From the NCBI GenBank assembly GCA_050259035.1, contig JBLMZW010000017.1, forward strand, positions 1 to 21,142: DNA of 21,142 nt, read 5' to 3'. The translations under genes and the position numbers were made by a program. Below are positions 14,251-21,142 of this stretch, in pieces; position 1 is the stretch's first letter; each line of letters begins with the position of its first letter. Under the pieces are notes generated by a model. That model saw nothing but the letters and a program-made list of their open reading frames with translations. It searched no databases and was not told the origin of the DNA. This stretch comes from JBLMZW01 sp050259035. Lineage in GTDB: Bacteria; Bacillota; Syntrophomonadia; Syntrophomonadales; DTU052.

Positions 14251-16128
14251 GTGAACAGGCTAAAGATTACTGACACTACCCTGCGGGATGCTCATCAGAG
14301 TCTTTGGGCGACCAGGATGGGTATGGAAGACATGGTTCCCATTATGGAGAAACTCGATAACGTAGGGTATTATTCTCTGGAGATGTGGGGAGGAGCCACA
14401 TTTGATGTGGCCATGCGCTTTTTGAATGAGGATCCCTGGGAAAGATTAAGGATTTTACGTCAGCTGGTTAAGAAGACCAAACTGCAGATGTTGTTGCGGG
14501 GACAATCACTGGTGGGTTACACTCATTATCCAGATGATATTGTTGAACGGTTTGTAGAGAGAGCTGCTGCCAACGGAATAGATATTTTCCGGATTTTCGA
14601 CGCCCTGAACGATATCAGAAACCTCGAGACTTCCATCAAGGCCGCCAAGAAAGCCCAAAAACATGTACAGGCCTGTGTTGTTTATACCATAAGTCCGGTT
14701 CATACCGTGGATCATTTCGTGGATACCGCCCTGCGCCTGGTTGATCTGGGGGCGGACAGTATTTGTATAAAGGATATGGCTGGTCTTCTGGCGCCTTATC
14801 AGGCTTATGATTTGGTGCATGCCATGAAAAAACGAATCGATATTCCGGTACAGCTTCATACCCATTATATCGGGGGATTGGCAGTCGGAACCTGCTTGAA
14901 GGCAGCTGAGGCCGGTGTGGATATTGTCGATACCGCCAGTGTGCCTCTGGCCTTTGGTTCTTCGCAGCCTCCGGTTGAGACTCTGGTAAGGGCACTTCAG
15001 GGAACCCCGTGGGATACCGGCCTTAAAATCCATGATCTATTCGATATAGCCGGCTACTTTGAGACCGTGCGCAAGACCAAGGGCTATGAACGCGGTGTGA
15101 CCCGCATATCCCATATGAAGGTCTTTGAACACCAGGTGCCGGGCGGGATGATTAGTAATTTCGTTTCCCAGTTGGAGGAGCAGAGGGCTATCGATAAATT
15201 GGATCTGGTGCTGGAAGAGATTCCAAAGGTCCGAGAGGATCTTGGTTTTCCGCCCCTGGTTACTCCTACCAGCCAGATAGTCGGTAATCAGGCGGTTTTA
15301 AACGTCCTGATGGGGGAACGGTACAAAATGTGTCCCGGGGAAGTCAAGGATTATGTTCGCGGTTGTTACGGCAAACCTCCGGCATGTATTAGTGATGAGG
15401 TTAAACATAAGATTATTGGGGATGAGGAAGTCATAACCGTTAGACCAGCCGATATTCTAAGCCCGGGCTGGGAAAAGGCCAAAGCAGAGGTAAAAGGCCT
15501 GGTCAGTTCTGACGAGGATGTTTTGACTTATGCATTGTTCCCAAGAGTAGCCTTAAAGTTTTTCGAGTACCGAAAAACAATAAGCGAACTGCCTGAGGTC
15601 GAGATCTCACCACCGGTGGAAGTTAAACCGGGAAAACCTGCTCCCAGGCCACTGTCCGGGGGAAATGGCAAAGTCAGCTCTAAGGAGGCCAAAGAAGTGG
15701 ATATCAGCCGAATTAAAGAACTTATTTTATTATTGGATGACAGCAATATAGCGGAACTGGAAATAGAGGGGTCGGATTATAAGCTAAGACTCCGCAAGGC
15801 AGCGGATTCCATATCCGATGTACCCAGGACTAATACATCCCGTAAGACCAAGAAAAAAGAAGAGGATGAACTGCCGCCGGATACTGATTTGTTACCGGTT
15901 ATTTCACCGATGGTCGGAACTTTTTATCGCAGTCCGGCTCCGGATGCCCCTCCCTTTGTTGAAAAGGGCAGCCATGTTGAACCAGGACAGACCCTTTGCA
16001 TAATCGAAGCCATGAAGCTGATGAATGAGATTAAGTCAGAGGTGCGGGGCCGGTTGGTCGAGATCATGGTTGAGAATGCTCAGTCAATTGAATACGGTCA
16101 GACAATATTCCTGATAGAAAAAGAATAG
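14251..16128 (+). CDS. pycB: OadA/PycB-type carboxyltransferase fused to AccB-type biotin carboxyl carrier
   Basis: The 625-residue protein has a pyruvate/oxaloacetate carboxyltransferase barrel (about 1-280) with Asp8 in DTTLRDAHQS, Lys174 in IKDMAG and His203/His205 in LHTHY as metal and catalytic residues. The conserved PYC/OADA domain follows (to about 450), then a Pro-rich linker. From about residue 484 the rest looks like a whole AccB: DISRIKELILLLDDSNIAEL, then SPMVGTFYRSPAPDAPPFVE (including the AccB thumb) and biotin-acceptor Lys589 in IIEAMKLMNE. OadA and PycB carriers normally have a shorter PMPGT-type domain. With the following biotin carboxylase it most likely makes oxaloacetate from pyruvate. 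GTG 14251 is chosen from GGGGAGGG five bases upstream and the family N-terminus; the frame is open to 14158. Confidence 0.9.
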   Translation: MNRLKITDTTLRDAHQSLWATRMGMEDMVPIMEKLDNVGYYSLEMWGGATFDVAMRFLNEDPWERLRILRQLVKKTKLQMLLRGQSLVGYTHYPDDIVERFVERAAANGIDIFRIFDALNDIRNLETSIKAAKKAQKHVQACVVYTISPVHTVDHFVDTALRLVDLGADSICIKDMAGLLAPYQAYDLVHAMKKRIDIPVQLHTHYIGGLAVGTCLKAAEAGVDIVDTASVPLAFGSSQPPVETLVRALQGTPWDTGLKIHDLFDIAGYFETVRKTKGYERGVTRISHMKVFEHQVPGGMISNFVSQLEEQRAIDKLDLVLEEIPKVREDLGFPPLVTPTSQIVGNQAVLNVLMGERYKMCPGEVKDYVRGCYGKPPACISDEVKHKIIGDEEVITVRPADILSPGWEKAKAEVKGLVSSDEDVLTYALFPRVALKFFEYRKTISELPEVEISPPVEVKPGKPAPRPLSGGNGKVSSKEAKEVDISRIKELILLLDDSNIAELEIEGSDYKLRLRKAADSISDVPRTNTSRKTKKKEEDELPPDTDLLPVISPMVGTFYRSPAPDAPPFVEKGSHVEPGQTLCIIEAMKLMNEIKSEVRGRLVEIMVENAQSIEYGQTIFLIEKE

Positions 16129-16138
16129 AGGTGGCAGA

Positions 16139-17494
16139 GTGATCTCGAAACTTCTGGTTGCCAACCGAGGGGAAATCGCGGTTAGGGTTATCAGAGCCTG
16201 TAGAGAGTTGGGCATTACATCGGTAGCTGTTTACAGCCTGGCAGATCGAAATAGCTTGCATGTCAAGCTGGCCGACCAGGCTGTTTGTATAGGTGAGGCC
16301 CCTTCGGGACGCAGTTATTTAAACATATCAAATATCATTGCCGCAGCTGAAACCACCAGTTGCCAGGCCATTCACCCCGGCTATGGATTCCTGGCGGAAA
16401 ATGCTTACTTCGCAGAAATGTGTTCCACCTGTGGAATTAAATTTGTCGGGCCATCCCCCCGTACCATTAAGACGATGGGGGATAAAATCGCAGCCCGTGA
16501 AATGGCGGTTAAGGCGGGAGTACCGGTAGTCCCCGGAAGCAGCGGCGGGATTCAGGATGGCCGCGAGGCTTTACGAGTGGCAGACGAGATTGGGTACCCG
16601 GTAATGGTTAAGGCTTCCGCCGGTGGCGGGGGCAAGGGAATGCGTCTGGTTCATAGCCATAAGGAATTAGAAAAAGCTCTGGGAGCGGCACGGCATGAGG
16701 CTGAGGCAGCATTCGGCAATGGCGAGGTATATATAGAAAAGTACATCGAGGAACCCCGACACATAGAAATTCAAATTCTGGGTGATGAGAAGGGCAATAT
16801 TATTCACCTGGGCGAACGTGATTGCAGTATCCAGCGCCGCAATCAAAAACTTCTGGAGGAATCACCCTCGGTTTTTGTGGACGATACCTTGCGAGCTAGG
16901 ATGGGGGATATGGCTCTTAAGATAGCCCGGGAAGTTGGGTATTTTAGTGCTGGAACAGTTGAATTTCTGGTGGACAAGAACCGCAATTTCTATTTTATTG
17001 AGGTTAACACCAGGATTCAGGTCGAACATCCGGTAACCGAAATGGTGACCGGTTTGGACCTGGTTAAAGCCCAGATTAGGATAGCCAATGGTGAAGAAAT
17101 AGGAATTAAGCAGAGTGATATTAAACCGAACGGTTGGGCGATAGAATGCCGGATAAATGCCGAGGATCCCGTTAACGATTTTCGTCCCTGTGCCGGGACT
17201 ATTGCTAATTACCTTCCGGCTGGAGGGCCCGGGGTTCGAGTGGATAGTTTTATCTACCCAGGATATTCTGTACCACCGTTCTATGACAGCCTTCTGGGTA
17301 AATTAATCGTTTGGGCACCGGACCGGCAGCAGGCCATCGAACGTATGCAGCGGGCTCTGGCGGAACATACCATTGAGGGGATAAAGACTACTATCCCGTT
17401 CCAACAACGATTACTGAGCAATAGCTTTTTTATTAAAGGTGAGGTATATACTAACTTTATCGCCCGCAGGATGACCGAAGAAAATAAAAAATAA
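16139..17494 (+). CDS. accC: Biotin carboxylase subunit (AccC/PycA type)
   Basis: The 451-residue protein is a full biotin carboxylase: N-terminal LLVANRGEIAVRVIRACREL, ATP-grasp glycine loop SAGGGGKGMRLV, catalytic and metal segment FIEVNTRIQVEHPVTE, and the closing domain GKLIVWAPDRQQAIERMQRAL. It uses ATP and bicarbonate to carboxylate biotin on a carrier protein. Its carrier is presumably the AccB-like tail of the preceding gene, 10 bp upstream. It could serve pyruvate carboxylase, acetyl-CoA carboxylase or both; no accA/accD is in view. GTG 16139 follows GAGGTGG by four bases. Length matches E. coli AccC (449). Confidence 0.95.
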   Translation: MISKLLVANRGEIAVRVIRACRELGITSVAVYSLADRNSLHVKLADQAVCIGEAPSGRSYLNISNIIAAAETTSCQAIHPGYGFLAENAYFAEMCSTCGIKFVGPSPRTIKTMGDKIAAREMAVKAGVPVVPGSSGGIQDGREALRVADEIGYPVMVKASAGGGGKGMRLVHSHKELEKALGAARHEAEAAFGNGEVYIEKYIEEPRHIEIQILGDEKGNIIHLGERDCSIQRRNQKLLEESPSVFVDDTLRARMGDMALKIAREVGYFSAGTVEFLVDKNRNFYFIEVNTRIQVEHPVTEMVTGLDLVKAQIRIANGEEIGIKQSDIKPNGWAIECRINAEDPVNDFRPCAGTIANYLPAGGPGVRVDSFIYPGYSVPPFYDSLLGKLIVWAPDRQQAIERMQRALAEHTIEGIKTTIPFQQRLLSNSFFIKGEVYTNFIARRMTEENKK

Positions 17495-17545
17495 TTCTCG
17501 GTATTGGTCATAATACTACCCGGGATTATTAAATAGCTTATAATT

Positions 17546-17583
17546 GGCAAACTGATTTTAGTTATGAATTAGTTTGCCTTTTG
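17546..17583 (+). terminator. Rho-independent terminator after the carboxylase genes
   Basis: GGCAAACTGATT at 17546-17557 pairs with AATTAGTTTGCC at 17567-17578 (12 pairs, one G-T) around a 9-nt loop. TTTT and a further T-rich stretch follow. It lies 52 bp after the accC stop and should end that transcript. Confidence 0.85.
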
Positions 17584-17984
17584 CGTTTTCATGGGAATGA
17601 CCGTTAGTTGACGATAAGTATTTCTAATTCTGCCGATTGGGTATTCAAATCATTAAAATCATACATATAATGTCTTGGATAGTATAAGACATCAAATCAA
17701 AATCCATTTCATCTCAACTCATTATCTTACCTGAAGAACAATGCCGATAAACCGTAACGCCTAGGCATTACAAAAAAACAACGAAGTCTATAACAGAATA
17801 TAATATACGGCATAGAAAAGGGAGGAAATAAACGGCAGGGGGTAGAATAATTGGTAATATCTACAACATATAACAGGGATGAATGATAGCAACGATTTAT
17901 CTATAAATAAAGATTGGGAGGTGATTTAATCTTTTTTCTCTGGGCCTAAGATTGTTGTAAACAAAGGTTGGGAGGGGTTATTTC
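17584..17984 (+). promoter_or_regulatory. 401-bp non-coding leader of the surface-protein gene
   Basis: No credible gene is seen here. The sequence is AT-rich. -10-like TATAAT occurs at 17666-17671 and 17799-17804, neither with a good -35 at normal spacing. An inverted repeat TGTCTT-N9-AAGACA (17671-17691) starts at the end of the first. ATGCCG at 17741-17746 and CGGCAT at 17808-17813 could form an outer stem around a small hairpin, GTAA...TTAC, near 17755-17772. I could not match these to a known riboswitch. The last 80 bases hold a duplicated ribosome-binding segment. Confidence 0.45.
17909..17977 (+). promoter_or_regulatory. Duplicated ribosome-binding segment, first copy in a hairpin
   Basis: AAGATTGGGAGGTGATTT at 17910-17927 and AAGGTTGGGAGGGGTTATTT at 17964-17983 are imperfect direct repeats 54 bp apart. 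The second copy serves TTG 17985, seven bases after GGGAGGGG. The first is the better ribosome site but has no start codon after it; it lies in the loop of a hairpin (AAAGATT 17909-17915 with AATCTTT 17928-17934) followed by more T residues. Confidence 0.5.
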
Positions 17985-20900
17985 TTGAGGTTTAATACGA
18001 AAAATAGAATAATACGGAAGAAAGCCGGGGTTATTCTATTAGCGCTGCTTATGGTTTGTAGTTCGCTGGTAATCTCAGTACCGCCGTCAAATGCTGCTGA
18101 ACAGGATTTAACATCTTGGATTATCGGGGGGCAGGAGTGTGCAGGTATTGCCAATGCCCATGTAAACATTACAGCTGGAACCACCATTGCAGATTTACAG
18201 CAACACGCCGAAGATACTTTGCCTGTGCCAACGGTTGGAGCAGTGGCATATTATGACAGCTTTGTAGGTTTAAAAGGCATTTCGTGGAAGCCCACATCTG
18301 GTCTAAGGAATGAGATACGCCTTGCAAAATGGGATTCTACTGCAGATAACGGTGACGGTACATTTGGAGCTTACGTGCAAAGTACCTATACCGGTGGCAA
18401 TAAACCAGATATTGTACTTAGTGAGGACGATGCTGTTATTCATGTCTGGGCCAATGGCTGGACCAAAGGCAACTTTCTGTTTCATAAAATTAAACTGTTA
18501 TCACCGACTAAACTTGGTGCATTTACGATAGGTGGAACAGACTGCAGGAGTTTGACAGGGGTAGAAGTAGCAGCTGATCGAACTGACTGGGCCAATGCAT
18601 TGACACAAACTGGTGCCGAGTTAGAAGTATCAGATTTCAATTCTTTTAAGGGTCTGACGGCAACACCACATGGCCCAGCAGGTGTATGTATCGCGAAATT
18701 ATACCGTAATGGAAGCTATGTTGCAGACGTCACCAATAATTCTCCGAAGAGTATCCTCGACGATACAAAGGGAAACGCCCATCCATGGCCTAAAATCTCC
18801 AATCCGGAAAATCCTCAGCAGATATGGTATACCAGCAATGAAAACCAGACCTTCCAAGCCAATGACGTAATAGTAATGAGATGGTATGACGGTCCGGTAC
18901 ATCAATTCTACAAAGTGACTCTTAAAAGTGAAGCTCCGGTCAACGTCCCGGTAACGGGGGTAGTCGTAGACACGACATCACTAAATCTCATCGAAGGTGA
19001 AAGCAGTACCTTGACAGCCACGGTAAGTCCTGATAATGCAACTAACAAAGCAGTAACCTGGAGCAGCAACAATGAAGCTGCAGCGACGGTGGATCAAGCA
19101 GGTAAAGTAACAGCCGTGGCGGCGGGAACTGCGACTATAACTGTAAAAACAGAGGATGGAAGTTTCACCGCCAACTGTGCTGTAACCGTAACCAAGGCGG
19201 TTGTCAACGTTACTGGTATAACCGTTGCCCCGACATCACTTACACTTAACGCAGGAGAAACCGGTCAGTTGACTGCAACGGTAAGCCCGGATAACGCAAC
19301 CAATAAAGCAGTAACCTGGAGCAGTAGTGATTCAGCTATAGCTTCGGTTGGTCAGAACGGTGTGGTAACGGCAAATGCAGAAGGAAACGCAACTATAACA
19401 GTAACCACACAAGACGGAGGCAAGACCGCAACCTGTGCCGTAACCGTTAACAAAGTGGTAGTAAATGTACCGGTAACCGCAGTAAGCCTGGACCAACCAG
19501 AAATGTCGCTTAAAACAGGCTCTACTGGAACCCTGGCAGCGACGGTAGAACCGGATAATGCAACCAACAAGGCGGTGACCTGGAGCAGCAGTGATACCAG
19601 TATTGTTACCGTAGCCGATGGAGTATTAACAGCAGTAGCTGTAGGAACAGCAACCATAACGGCTACCACAGTAGATGGCGGTTTCGCCGCAACCTGTGTG
19701 GTATCGGTAAAAGACGCACCTGTTTTGACTTCATTTACAGTGGACGGAATAGAGTGCCTTAGCCTGCCTAACCTTACAGTCGATATGGGCGCCGACTACA
19801 TGAACTACGATGCCATCATGGCAGAACTGGCGAAGCCCGAAAACGGTGCGAAACTAGAAATAGCAGACTTCAGTACAGCAAGGAATGTAGTAATATCGAA
19901 AAACTACGAACCGGGTGTTACTGTGTGGGCCCTCTACAAAATGACAGAAGAGGGACCGGTAGAGATACCGGTAGGCGACTGGACCAACGTAATGATAGAA
20001 CCCGACCAGGCAATAATAGTAGCCCTGGTAGAGCCGTATGTAGCAGGAAACTTCTACAAATTGTTCCTGGTGAAGCAGACGATTGTAGCAGTAACCGGCG
20101 TAAGCCTGGACAATGTAAGCATGACTCTAGAGGAAGGCCAATCCGGAACTCTGACCGCAACGGTAGCCCCGGATAACGCTACCAACAAAGCGGTAGCTTG
20201 GAGCAGCAGCAATGAAGCAGTAGCCACAGTAAGCAACGGATTTGTATCGGCAGTAGCATCGGGAACAGCAACGATAACGGTAACCACAGCAGATGGCGGA
20301 TTCATCGCAAACTGTGAAGTAACCGTTACCCCGCCAATCATTTCGGTAACCGGGGTCAGCCTGGATAAGGAAAGTATGACGCTGTTAGCAGGCCAAACCG
20401 GAACACTGGCAGCAACGATAGCCCCGGATAACGCTACCAACAAAGTGGTAGTTTGGAGTAGCAGCAATACCGCCGTAGCCACAGTGAACAACGGAGAAGT
20501 GACAGCTGTATCTGGAGGAACCGCGGTTATAACGGTTAAGGCCGAAGACGGAGGCTTTACTGATACCTGTAATGTTACTGTTAACGTACCAGTAACCGGA
20601 GTCACCCTGGATAAAGCAAGTATGACTCTGGCGGCAGGTCAAACGGGTAAACTGACTGCAACCGTGGCACCAGCCGATGCTACTAATAAAACAGTGACAT
20701 GGAGCAGCAGCAATACTGCTGCAGCAACAGTGAATAATGGTGTAGTAACAGCGGTAGCGGCAGGCAATACAACCATAACGGTCAAAACTGAAGATGGCGG
20801 ATTTACAGCTGATTGCGCCGTGACGGTAAGCCAGGACACTGGCGCCGACCTGGCACTTAAGATAACCTACTACCCGAAGCAAGTCACGCCTAAATATGGG

Positions 20901-21142
20901 ATTCCAGTCATAGTAAATGTCACCAACGTAGGTACTCAGGCTTCCTCTAAGGCGACAGTCGATTTCTACCTGGATTCCAGCAACAAGCCGTGTTACAGCA
21001 GACAAATTGGGCCATTACAGACTAAAAAATCAAAAAGCATTGGAGTAAGAATACCAATTGATTCTATTCCAGCAAATGCCAAGATCACCCTGAGCGCCGT
21101 TGTAAAAGCTGATGTACCTGATGCCAACCAGGATAACAACAC
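17985..21142 (+). CDS. Large secreted surface protein with Big_2 and CARDB-like domains (3' end outside window)
   Basis: The frame is open from TTG 17985 to the window end, giving at least 1052 residues. TTG follows GGGAGGGG by seven bases. A signal peptide is clear: RFNTKNRIIRKKAGVILLAL, then a hydrophobic run to about residue 36, cut near NAA. Domain order: module A (41-173), module B (176-314), three Big_2 domains (about 321-576), module C (580-698), three more Big_2 domains (about 701-947) and a CARDB-like domain from about 956. Modules A-C share a Gly/Asp-Gly-x-Glu/Asp-Cys motif (Cys52, Cys187, Cys591) and an ending like NFYKLFL, and I do not recognise them. Big_2 repeats are immunoglobulin-like spacers of adhesins and S-layer-associated proteins. 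The role is probably cell-surface adhesion or structure. No wall anchor is visible yet. Confidence 0.88.
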   Translation, partial: MRFNTKNRIIRKKAGVILLALLMVCSSLVISVPPSNAAEQDLTSWIIGGQECAGIANAHVNITAGTTIADLQQHAEDTLPVPTVGAVAYYDSFVGLKGISWKPTSGLRNEIRLAKWDSTADNGDGTFGAYVQSTYTGGNKPDIVLSEDDAVIHVWANGWTKGNFLFHKIKLLSPTKLGAFTIGGTDCRSLTGVEVAADRTDWANALTQTGAELEVSDFNSFKGLTATPHGPAGVCIAKLYRNGSYVADVTNNSPKSILDDTKGNAHPWPKISNPENPQQIWYTSNENQTFQANDVIVMRWYDGPVHQFYKVTLKSEAPVNVPVTGVVVDTTSLNLIEGESSTLTATVSPDNATNKAVTWSSNNEAAATVDQAGKVTAVAAGTATITVKTEDGSFTANCAVTVTKAVVNVTGITVAPTSLTLNAGETGQLTATVSPDNATNKAVTWSSSDSAIASVGQNGVVTANAEGNATITVTTQDGGKTATCAVTVNKVVVNVPVTAVSLDQPEMSLKTGSTGTLAATVEPDNATNKAVTWSSSDTSIVTVADGVLTAVAVGTATITATTVDGGFAATCVVSVKDAPVLTSFTVDGIECLSLPNLTVDMGADYMNYDAIMAELAKPENGAKLEIADFSTARNVVISKNYEPGVTVWALYKMTEEGPVEIPVGDWTNVMIEPDQAIIVALVEPYVAGNFYKLFLVKQTIVAVTGVSLDNVSMTLEEGQSGTLTATVAPDNATNKAVAWSSSNEAVATVSNGFVSAVASGTATITVTTADGGFIANCEVTVTPPIISVTGVSLDKESMTLLAGQTGTLAATIAPDNATNKVVVWSSSNTAVATVNNGEVTAVSGGTAVITVKAEDGGFTDTCNVTVNVPVTGVTLDKASMTLAAGQTGKLTATVAPADATNKTVTWSSSNTAAATVNNGVVTAVAAGNTTITVKTEDGGFTADCAVTVSQDTGADLALKITYYPKQVTPKYGIPVIVNVTNVGTQASSKATVDFYLDSSNKPCYSRQIGPLQTKKSKSIGVRIPIDSIPANAKITLSAVVKADVPDANQDNN
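18105..18503 (+). repeat. Unrecognised module, copy A
   Basis: About 133 residues, starting LTSWIIGGQECAG and ending GNFLFHKIKL. It aligns with copies B and C at the opening Cys motif and the closing F-x-K-x-x-L, and has its own middle part. It lies directly after the signal peptide. Confidence 0.55.
18510..18929 (+). repeat. Unrecognised module, copy B
   Basis: About 140 residues, starting LGAFTIGGTDCRSL and ending HQFYKVTLKS. With copy C it shares the inner segment ELEVSDF (KLEIADF in C), followed by a hydrophobic strand containing KLY (ALY in C). Confidence 0.6.
18945..19712 (+). repeat. Three tandem Big_2 (immunoglobulin-like) repeats
   Basis: Repeats at about 18945-19190, 19203-19449 and 19467-19712. 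Each has PVTGV/ITV opening strands, DNATNKAVTWSS in the middle, GTATITV and a closing C-x-V-T/S-V. The period is roughly 85 residues. They are typical extracellular spacer domains. Confidence 0.88.
19722..20078 (+). repeat. Unrecognised module, copy C
   Basis: About 119 residues, starting LTSFTVDGIECLSL and ending GNFYKLFLVKQ. It is inserted between the two Big_2 blocks and is the shortest copy. Confidence 0.6.
20085..20826 (+). repeat. Second block of three tandem Big_2 repeats
   Basis: Repeats at about 20085-20326, 20343-20581 and 20586-20826. The first two share a 25-bp identical stretch (starting at 20166 and 20421) at a distance of 255 bp, or 85 codons, which points to recent duplication or gene conversion within the array. 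Confidence 0.88.
20850..21142 (+). other. CARDB-like domain (truncated by window end)
   Basis: The segment starting ADLALKITYYPKQVTPKYG, then VIVNVTNVGTQASSKATVDF and a late DVPDANQDNN, follows the pattern of CARDB domains, which are adhesion-related beta-sandwiches. The end lies outside the window. Confidence 0.7.

Noticed and set aside
14506..15033. Minus-strand frame of 175 codons opposite the carboxyltransferase
   Set aside because: Shadow of the highly conserved OadA/PycB barrel; no ribosome site and no family resemblance.
17740..17815. Cyclic-di-GMP (GEMM) or similar riboswitch before the surface protein
   Set aside because: AAACC and ACGCC fragments are present, but the conserved tetraloop-receptor layout and downstream stem are missing; kept only as a low-interest structured-leader idea.
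18945..20826. Regular repeats considered as a possible CRISPR array or DNA satellite
   Set aside because: The period is about 255 bp in frame and encodes Big_2 domains; there are no short direct repeats with unique spacers.
20054..21005. Long minus-strand open frames opposite the Big_2 repeats
   Set aside because: They are antisense to a repetitive Thr/Val/Ala-rich coding region, are low-complexity, and lack ribosome sites; the plus strand has clear domains and a signal peptide.

Overview
The window looks like a chromosomal segment of an anaerobic, endospore-forming member of the Clostridia. A Syntrophomonas/Pelotomaculum-type lineage is my guess. The main evidence is a complete spoIIIAA-AH operon followed by biotin-carboxylase genes, an arrangement known from endospore formers. 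SLH surface-layer repeats, strong GGAGG-type ribosome sites and many TTG/GTG starts agree with this. Nothing resembles a phage or an insertion sequence, but two short REP-like palindromic pieces are present near the left end.

Layout. Positions 1-546: the C-terminal part of a proline-iminopeptidase-like hydrolase (+). Positions 569-2587: a minus-strand cluster read as rluA-type pseudouridine synthase, a divergent YrdC/Sua5-like protein, then a half-length riboflavin-synthase-like protein whose last ten residues come from a REP-like palindrome. Positions 2829-4736: a secreted NlpC/P60 cell-wall hydrolase with three SLH repeats. Positions 4826-7426: a regulatory cluster with a STAS anti-anti-sigma protein, a membrane SpoIIE-type PP2C phosphatase, a small cupin behind two Spo0A-box-like sites, and a GHKL anti-sigma-like protein lacking the expected ATP-binding residues. 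Positions 7423-8748 (minus): a GAF/HD-GYP protein. Positions 9033/9045-14037: spoIIIAA to spoIIIAH, all eight genes intact, building the channel between mother cell and forespore. Positions 14251-17494: a carboxyltransferase fused to an AccB-type biotin carrier, then biotin carboxylase, behind a good sigma-A promoter. Positions 17546-17583: a strong terminator. Positions 17584-17984: a non-coding leader. Positions 17985-21142 (open at the right end): a large secreted protein that has no stop codon inside the window.

How they work together. The STAS protein, phosphatase and GHKL-like protein look like parts of a partner-switching circuit, although the kinase-like member seems degenerate. The spoIIIA operon and the carboxylase genes occupy the conserved spoIIIA-accB-accC neighbourhood. 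Here the accB place is taken by a fusion of an OadA/PycB-type carboxyltransferase with an AccB-like carrier. The pair is most simply a two-subunit pyruvate carboxylase, perhaps sharing its biotin carrier with acetyl-CoA carboxylase.

The least explained part is the large surface protein. It has six Big_2 immunoglobulin-like repeats, a CARDB-like domain at the open end, and three diverged copies of a 120-140 residue module that I do not recognise. Its leader carries a duplicated ribosome-binding segment, the first copy of which sits in a hairpin loop with no start codon after it.
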